This document shows, piece by piece, positions 16,070 to 20,208 of a stretch of DNA of 20,208 nucleotides; position 1 is the stretch's first letter; the number at the start of each line of letters is the position of its first letter. Made by a program: the position numbers and the translations under genes. The notes under the pieces were generated by a model. That model was not told where the DNA came from and did not search any database. It saw only the letters and a list, made by a program, of their open reading frames with translations. The DNA comes from Rhodobacterales bacterium UBA5972 (GTDB lineage: Bacteria > Pseudomonadota > Alphaproteobacteria > Rhodobacterales > Rhodobacteraceae), in the NCBI GenBank assembly GCA_002430125.1, contig DJBQ01000065.1:11153-31360 (forward strand). Reading direction: 5' to 3'.

Positions 16070-16713
16070 GCTTGGGCTTTCGCGGGGCTGGCGTTGATTT
16101 CATCAATCAGCCGTTGCCAAAGGTCGGTATCCTGCGCGCCTTGCACAACATAGTGGTTGTCAACGATAAAGCAGGGCACACCGCGCACGCCTTTTTCACG
16201 AGCATAGGCATCACGTTTGAGGATACCGTCTTGGTCGGCATCCTGAGCCAGCAGTTTCGCAATCATTTCACCATCAATTCCCGATGAAATCGCGATTTCC
16301 ACCAAGACCTGATGGTCGGATATATCCAAACCGTCCACAAAATAGGCGTTGAACAATTTGTTCACGACGGCTGATTGAACGCCCTCAAGTCCAGCCCAAT
16401 GGATCAGGCGATGCGCGTCCACCGTGTTTGGCGTGCGACCTATCTTTTCAAAATTTACCGTAAGTCCGGCAGCCTCTGCTGCGTTTGCAATGCTTGTATA
16501 GACTTCTATTGCACCAGCGCGTCCACCAAACTTCGCCTCGAGATAGTCGCGCCGATCCATGCCCTCGGGTGGCATTTCCGGGTTCAGTTGAAAGGGATGC
16601 CATTCGACCTCAAATTCATGCCCGGGACGGGCAGCAAACGCCCGATCCAGTTTTGCCTTGCCGATATAGCACCACGGGCAAATCGGGTCGGATATGATGT
16701 CGATCTTGGTCAT
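16066..16713 (-). CDS. DsbA family (FrnE-like) oxidoreductase
   Basis: A 215-residue thioredoxin-fold protein with an inserted helical domain. It begins MTKIDIISDPICPWCYIGK, with the redox motif C12-P-W-C15, and has the conserved EWHPFQLNPEMPPEGMDRRDYL segment of the FrnE/2-hydroxychromene-2-carboxylate-isomerase-like group. The cis-proline loop is GVRGVPCFIVDN near the C-terminus. There is no signal peptide, so unlike true DsbA it acts in the cytoplasm, probably as a dithiol oxidoreductase or isomerase. It overlaps its neighbours on both sides: ATGA with the ligase upstream (16710-16713) and GTGA with the MFS gene downstream. That implies translational coupling. The physiological substrate is unknown. 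Confidence 0.9.
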   Translation of the reverse strand: MTKIDIISDPICPWCYIGKAKLDRAFAARPGHEFEVEWHPFQLNPEMPPEGMDRRDYLEAKFGGRAGAIEVYTSIANAAEAAGLTVNFEKIGRTPNTVDAHRLIHWAGLEGVQSAVVNKLFNAYFVDGLDISDHQVLVEIAISSGIDGEMIAKLLAQDADQDGILKRDAYAREKGVRGVPCFIVDNHYVVQGAQDTDLWQRLIDEINASPAKAQA

Positions 16714-18236
16714 TCTTCCACCTTAAACGCTTTTCGCAACGCGGCGCGTTGGAGCTTGTTGTTTGCCCCTTTGGGCAACGCTGTCACACGCAAAAACAGG
16801 CGTGGGCATTTGTAACGCGCCAGCCTTTCAGCACAAAACGCTGCCAGCGTGTTCTGGTCCAAATCTATGTCCGAATGATAGTAGGCCGCAATCACGAATG
16901 TGTCAGGCTTGATCTCAACCGAAACGGCAGCGGATTCCACGATGCCGGGATAGGTGTTCAATGTGGTTTCCACCTCAATCGGTGAAACCCGGTACCCGCC
17001 TGCGTTCATCATATCATCCGCACGGCCCTGATAGGTGACATTTGCGTCGCTATCCATGGCAACGATATCGCCAGTTACAAACCATTCATCGGTCATATTG
17101 GCCATAGAATCAGCACCATAATACCCAAGCATCAGTCCCGGGTCATTCCTTGAGACAGCCAAGACGCCACTTTGACCGATTGGAACCGGCGCAAATGTTT
17201 CAGGCGACAGAACGGCAACACGTCGACCATGCTGAGGTTTTCCCGAGGCTCCGTCTGCAGATGGTTGCCTGGGTGAAGAGGATATGAAGGTTGAAACCTC
17301 GCTCATTCCCAAGGCCTCGTGGATGTTGCATCCGGTTGATCGCTCCCAATTTGACCTAACGGCGGGGCTGAGTTTCTCACCGGCTGAAAGACCGTGGCGC
17401 AGGGTCGGCATGGCAGGCAGGTGATTGGCTTTTAGAATTTGGCGATATATTCCCGGAGCGGCGGCAAATATCGTGGCCCGGCCTTTATTAATCAAGGCTG
17501 GCAGGTCAATTGGCGCAACTGAGACATCCGGGATAAGCGCGGTGGCACCAATCGCCCAAGGGTCCATCAGGCCGGTGCCTAAGGTGTAGGTCCAGTTAAA
17601 AGCGCCTGCATGCATCAGGCGATCATCAGCTGACAATCCGTACCAACCGCCCCACATCATCCGCCGCGCCCAAATCGCCCGATGCGCGTGCATAACCGCG
17701 CGCGGCTTTCCCGAGGTGCCTGACGTAGTCACCAGATACGCCAAACGGTTGGGATCGCCGAAATCTAATACTCCGGCTGGATGATTGCGCAAATCTTTCA
17801 GGTCTTCCGGGCCGATAACTGAACAGGTTAGGGTGTTGAGGCACGGAACGTCCTTACCAAAGACCACCAGCGCCGGGTTCAGGTCGCTGATCAGCGTTCT
17901 GACTTCTGGCTCGGTAAGTTGGGTTGATGTGGGGATCGGAACGAACCCGCCTGCAATCGAGGCTAGAAACAGGATAGGAAAGTCGATTTGATTGCCGATC
18001 CTCAACAGGATGCGATCACCCTTGGACAAGCCGGACGCTTGCAATCCGCCCGCGACCCCCATGATGGCTGCGGTAAGATCACCATAGGTCCAGCGCTCAA
18101 CGCCATCCAAAGACAAAATCTCCAGCGCGGTTTTGTCGGGCGTTTTTTGCCCGGCCGACAGCACATAGGCTGCCATGTTAAATGGCGCCGGGCAGGGCGG
18201 TGGCGGACCTTGATCGAACAGAGAAACCTTCAACAT
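16710..18236 (-). CDS. AMP-forming acyl/aryl-CoA ligase (ANL superfamily)
   Basis: A 508-residue adenylate-forming enzyme that would activate a carboxylic acid with ATP and pass it to CoA. Core motifs seen: P-loop TTSGTSGKPRAVMHAHRA (about 170-187), the active-site turn HEALGMSEVS (about 306-315), FVTGD (about 386-390), the hinge region QGRADDMMNAGGYRVSPIEVE (about 403-423) and the C-terminal catalytic Lys in PKGANNKLQR (K494). The sequence most resembles benzoate/acetyl-type ligases, but I cannot assign the acid. AAGGA directly abuts the ATG at 18242, whereas it is six bases from the ATG at 18236, so 18236 is the better start. It leads the operon ligase - DsbA - MFS and is divergent from the XRE-cupin regulator 82 bases away, a likely controller. 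Confidence 0.88.
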   Translation of the reverse strand: MLKVSLFDQGPPPPCPAPFNMAAYVLSAGQKTPDKTALEILSLDGVERWTYGDLTAAIMGVAGGLQASGLSKGDRILLRIGNQIDFPILFLASIAGGFVPIPTSTQLTEPEVRTLISDLNPALVVFGKDVPCLNTLTCSVIGPEDLKDLRNHPAGVLDFGDPNRLAYLVTTSGTSGKPRAVMHAHRAIWARRMMWGGWYGLSADDRLMHAGAFNWTYTLGTGLMDPWAIGATALIPDVSVAPIDLPALINKGRATIFAAAPGIYRQILKANHLPAMPTLRHGLSAGEKLSPAVRSNWERSTGCNIHEALGMSEVSTFISSSPRQPSADGASGKPQHGRRVAVLSPETFAPVPIGQSGVLAVSRNDPGLMLGYYGADSMANMTDEWFVTGDIVAMDSDANVTYQGRADDMMNAGGYRVSPIEVETTLNTYPGIVESAAVSVEIKPDTFVIAAYYHSDIDLDQNTLAAFCAERLARYKCPRLFLRVTALPKGANNKLQRAALRKAFKVEE

Positions 18237-18264
18237 GTGCATTCCTTAAAAGTCGCGCGAGGCA

Positions 18265-18295
18265 GTTGCAACCAAATCTACCATTGGCTATTGGC
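18265..18295. promoter_or_regulatory. Candidate operator elements between ligase operon and XRE-cupin regulator
   Basis: The 82-base divergent spacer holds a perfect eight-base palindrome GTTGCAAC (18265-18272) and a direct repeat ATTGGC/ATTGGC (18283-18288 and 18290-18295). Either would be well placed for autoregulation and control of both directions by the XRE regulator. Both elements are short and could occur by chance. TTGCAA with TATTGG 17 bases on is a poor promoter match for the regulator gene. Confidence 0.25.
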
Positions 18296-18318
18296 AGGCA
18301 CTACCGATAGAAAAGCAC

Positions 18319-18942
18319 ATGACCCAAAAAGACGAACCCAGCCTGATCCGTATGGCCCGCGCCGATGGTCAAAACGCGGCGATCCAACCATTGCATCTTG
18401 GGGCACGCGTGCGCGAGTTGCGCAAGGCCCGCAACTGGACTCTGGAACAGGCCGCCCAACAGGCCGGTCTGGCGCGCTCGACCCTGTCAAAGATCGAAAA
18501 CGAACAGATGTCGCCGACGTTTGATGCGGTCAAGAAACTGGCCGAAGGTTTGGGTATTTCGATCCCGCAGCTATTCACCCCGCCGCAAAGCGACAAAGTA
18601 CTGGGGCGCATCGCAGTCACCAAATCCGGCGAAGGCAAACCGCATCTAACGGCAACTTACGAGCACGAACTGTTGGCTGCCAGCCTGACAAACAAACAAA
18701 TGCTGCCGTATCGGGCGCGGGTCCGGGCAAGGGATGTCGCTGAATTCAATGGCTGGGTTCGCCATGATGGCGAGGAGTTTCTATATGTTTTGTCCGGCGT
18801 GATCCGGTTTTACAGCGAGTTTTATGAACCGATTGAAATGCGGCGCGGCGACAGCGCTTATTACGATGCCGCAATGGGGCATAATGTTGTGTCAACCAGT
18901 CAGGAAGACGCGATCATCCTGTGGGTTACATCGCTAAGTTAA
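18319..18942 (+). CDS. XRE family transcriptional regulator with C-terminal cupin domain
   Basis: A 207-residue DNA-binding regulator. Residues about 27-86 (LGARVRELRKARNWTLEQAAQQAGLARSTLSKIENEQMSPT...GISIPQLF) form an XRE/Cro helix-turn-helix domain. Residues about 133-205 (RHDGEEFLYVLSGVIRFY...EPIEMRRGDSAYYDAAMGHNV) form a cupin_2 sensor domain with possible metal- or ligand-binding H149 and H188. Such XRE-cupin regulators usually sense a small-molecule ligand and control an adjacent catabolic or transport operon, often while repressing themselves. Here the neighbour is the divergent ligase - DsbA - MFS operon. The ATG at 18319 lacks a strong ribosome-binding site. Its stop codon interlocks with that of the convergent aquaporin gene. 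Confidence 0.9.
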   Translation: MTQKDEPSLIRMARADGQNAAIQPLHLGARVRELRKARNWTLEQAAQQAGLARSTLSKIENEQMSPTFDAVKKLAEGLGISIPQLFTPPQSDKVLGRIAVTKSGEGKPHLTATYEHELLAASLTNKQMLPYRARVRARDVAEFNGWVRHDGEEFLYVLSGVIRFYSEFYEPIEMRRGDSAYYDAAMGHNVVSTSQEDAIILWVTSLS

Positions 18943-19589
18943 TCCTTGGAAAACAAAAACGATGCGACGCCGACCGCCAGCCCTGCGCCGATTATTTGCA
19001 TCACAATGAACATCAGCGCGTCGCCGGGATTTATGCCCGCAAAGGTATTCGACAAACTGCGCGCGATGGTCACGGCAGGATTGGCAAAGCTGGTGGACGC
19101 GGTGAACCAATAGGCACCGGTGATGTAAAGGCCAACCAGTGCCGGGATCGCGTCAGGCTTGAAACGAATACCGCCCATGATCACCAGCAACAGCCCAAAA
19201 GTGGCGATCACTTCGGAAACCCATTGGGCATTTCCGCTGCGCGTGGTTGTTGAGGTTTGAAAAACGGTTAGATCAAACATCAGATGGGTCAGCCAAACGC
19301 CAATTACCCCGCCTGCGATCTGAACGGCGATGAATGCCGCCGCAAACGGCAGCGCGCAGTCTTTTCGCAGAACCATGGCCAGGGTTACCGCTGGATTGAA
19401 ATGCGCGCCGGAAATAGGTGCCAGCAAGGTGATCAATACATAGAGAATCGCGCCGGTGGTAATTGAATTTGCCAACAGTGCCACGGCAACATTTCCGTCT
19501 GACAATTTATCGCCCATGATCCCGGACCCGACGACACCGATCAAAAGAAACATCGTTCCTAAAAACTCGGCGATCAGTTTGCGGTTCAT
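18939..19589 (-). CDS. aqpS: Aquaglyceroporin, AqpS-like, arsenite channel
   Basis: A 216-residue six-helix MIP-family channel. The first half-helix motif is GAHFNPAVT (NPA 65-67), the second SFANPAVT (NPA 170-172). The residue after the second NPA is Val173, where most aquaporins and glycerol facilitators have the selectivity-filter Arg. This is a feature of the AqpS-type channels found in ars operons, such as that of Sinorhizobium meliloti, where the channel lets arsenite flow out after reduction. The ATG overlaps the arsC stop as ATGA (19586-19589), so the two are translationally coupled. Its stop codon shares bases with the stop of the convergent XRE regulator. The channel assignment is firm; arsenite as substrate is inferred from the arsC coupling and the NPAV motif. 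Confidence 0.88.
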   Translation of the reverse strand: MNRKLIAEFLGTMFLLIGVVGSGIMGDKLSDGNVAVALLANSITTGAILYVLITLLAPISGAHFNPAVTLAMVLRKDCALPFAAAFIAVQIAGGVIGVWLTHLMFDLTVFQTSTTTRSGNAQWVSEVIATFGLLLVIMGGIRFKPDAIPALVGLYITGAYWFTASTSFANPAVTIARSLSNTFAGINPGDALMFIVMQIIGAGLAVGVASFLFSKD

Positions 19590-20068
19590 GTCTGCTCTGC
19601 GATTCGGTTCAACAGTTGTGACAGGGCAATCGGTGACATATTTTCAAACGGTGTTGCAATCAAAGCCACCGCATGACGTTTAAGTTGATCATAGGCGGAT
19701 TTGAACGCGGCTTCTTTTTCCTGATCCAATCCGATAACTGCCGCTGGATCATCAACACCCCAATGGGCGCGTATTGGCGCACCGGGCCAGATAGGACAGG
19801 TTTCGCCAGCTGCACTGCTGCACACTGTGATCACAACATCCATATTGGGTGCCTCGCTACTGGCAAATACGTCCCATGACTTTGATGTCAGCCCTTTGGT
19901 TTCATGGCCTTTGGCGTCAAGAACAGCAAGACCGAACGGATCAACTTTACCCGTTGGATGCGAGCCTGCGGAAAACGCCGTGACGCGCCCGTTTCCAAGA
20001 TCCTTGAGCAAACATTCAAGCAGGATGGAGCGCGCCGAATTACCCGTGCATAATACAAGAATGTTCAT
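19586..20068 (-). CDS. arsC: Arsenate reductase ArsC (low-molecular-weight phosphatase type)
   Basis: A 160-residue cytoplasmic enzyme that reduces arsenate to arsenite on a low-molecular-weight tyrosine phosphatase fold. The anion-binding loop is LCTGNSARS with catalytic C7 and R13. The redox relay cysteines are C83 and C91 in VCSSAAGETCPIWPG, and the acid HWGVDDP (about 102-108) follows. The three cysteines mark the thioredoxin/glutaredoxin-recycled class. GAGG five bases before the ATG at 20068 supports this start; an alternative GTG at 20074 would lie inside that ribosome-binding site. It is coupled to the aquaporin gene downstream. No arsR is present within the window; upstream lie a possible Pho box and a terminator for a further gene. 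Confidence 0.92.
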   Translation of the reverse strand: MNILVLCTGNSARSILLECLLKDLGNGRVTAFSAGSHPTGKVDPFGLAVLDAKGHETKGLTSKSWDVFASSEAPNMDVVITVCSSAAGETCPIWPGAPIRAHWGVDDPAAVIGLDQEKEAAFKSAYDQLKRHAVALIATPFENMSPIALSQLLNRIAEQT

Positions 20069-20111
20069 TCTCACCTCGCTGAGCTTGAGCTTACCCGCAT
20101 CGATAATTCAG

Positions 20112-20133
20112 TGTTATGAAGGTTTTATGACAA
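20112..20133 (-). promoter_or_regulatory. Candidate Pho box upstream of arsC-aqpS
   Basis: On the minus strand two adjacent 11-base units, TTGTCATAAAA and CCTTCATAACA, match the PhoB-binding layout of a CTGTCAT heptamer plus an A/T-rich tetramer, repeated. The first heptamer matches 6 of 7 and the second 5 of 7. The box lies 43 bases upstream of the arsC ATG, leaving room for a -10 element such as the TGAATTAT-like stretch just downstream. An overlapping imperfect palindrome TTCA-N6-TGAA (20107-20120) could instead be an ArsR-type site. Confidence 0.4.
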
Positions 20134-20156
20134 GGGGTTAAACCAACCACCTAAAC

Positions 20157-20185
20157 AAAAAAAACGCCCTCACGAAGAGGGCGTT
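20157..20185 (-). terminator. Rho-independent terminator, leftward, for a gene beyond the right edge
   Basis: AACGCCCTC (20163-20171) and GAGGGCGTT (20177-20185) make a perfect nine-base-pair GC-rich stem with a five-base loop. Eight A residues on the plus strand (20157-20164) become a U-run after the hairpin on a minus-strand transcript. It therefore terminates leftward transcription from a gene to the right of the window, separating it from arsC. On the plus strand the following sequence is only weakly T-rich. Confidence 0.85.
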
Positions 20186-20208
20186 AAGTTATTGAGGCAG
20201 GTTTCATA

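Noticed and set aside
1..20208. CRISPR arrays, tRNA or rRNA genes, insertion sequences, prophage genes
   Set aside because: No repeated spacer-like units, no cloverleaf or rRNA sequence, no transposase or phage motifs, and no terminal inverted repeats were seen.

Overview
The window looks like a chromosomal segment of an alphaproteobacterium, most likely of the Rhodobacteraceae (Roseobacter side). The pointers are the gene order ntrX - trkA - trkH - hfq - hflX, a HemB with the magnesium-type Asp-rich metal loop, and a small four-helix membrane protein beside mfd that I know mainly from Rhodobacteraceae genomes. Base composition is moderate by eye (not computed). Everything looks like intact, ordinary coding sequence. 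I see no tRNA, rRNA, CRISPR array, insertion sequence or phage gene.

Region by region: (1) 2-145, the tail of ntrX. (2) 199-627 on the minus strand, a small Glyoxalase_8-type protein lying between ntrX and trkA. (3) 885-5429 on the plus strand, trkA-trkH (potassium uptake), hfq (RNA chaperone) and hflX (ribosome-associated GTPase). (4) 5437-7899 minus, a membrane-anchored penicillin-acylase-family Ntn hydrolase, back to back with a plus-strand 3-hydroxyisobutyrate-dehydrogenase-like oxidoreductase (7973-8851). (5) 8918-9469 minus, a Tat-type SYLF lipoprotein with a good sigma-70 promoter, followed by hemB (9587-10591 minus). (6) 10727-14756 plus, the small membrane protein (TTG start) and mfd. 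(7) 18236-14870 minus, a tightly overlapping three-gene operon (AMP-forming ligase, DsbA/FrnE-like oxidoreductase, Bcr/CflA exporter), divergent from an XRE-cupin regulator (18319-18942 plus). (8) 20068-18939 minus, an arsenate reductase - aquaglyceroporin pair preceded by a possible Pho box and by a leftward terminator belonging to a gene beyond the right edge.

How the genes work together: trkA/trkH form one potassium uptake system, and hfq/hflX form the usual post-transcriptional/ribosome-rescue pair. arsC/aqpS make a channel-based arsenic detoxification route, in which arsenate is reduced and arsenite leaves through the channel. The ligase-DsbA-MFS operon with its divergent regulator is the part whose biological role is least clear. 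The most notable sequence-level oddities are an Hfq with Ser at the position of the near-invariant proximal-face His, a strong bulged hairpin just ahead of trkA, a candidate Pho box ahead of arsC-aqpS, and two genes whose stop codons interlock in a single TTAA. No gap between genes exceeds about 260 bases.
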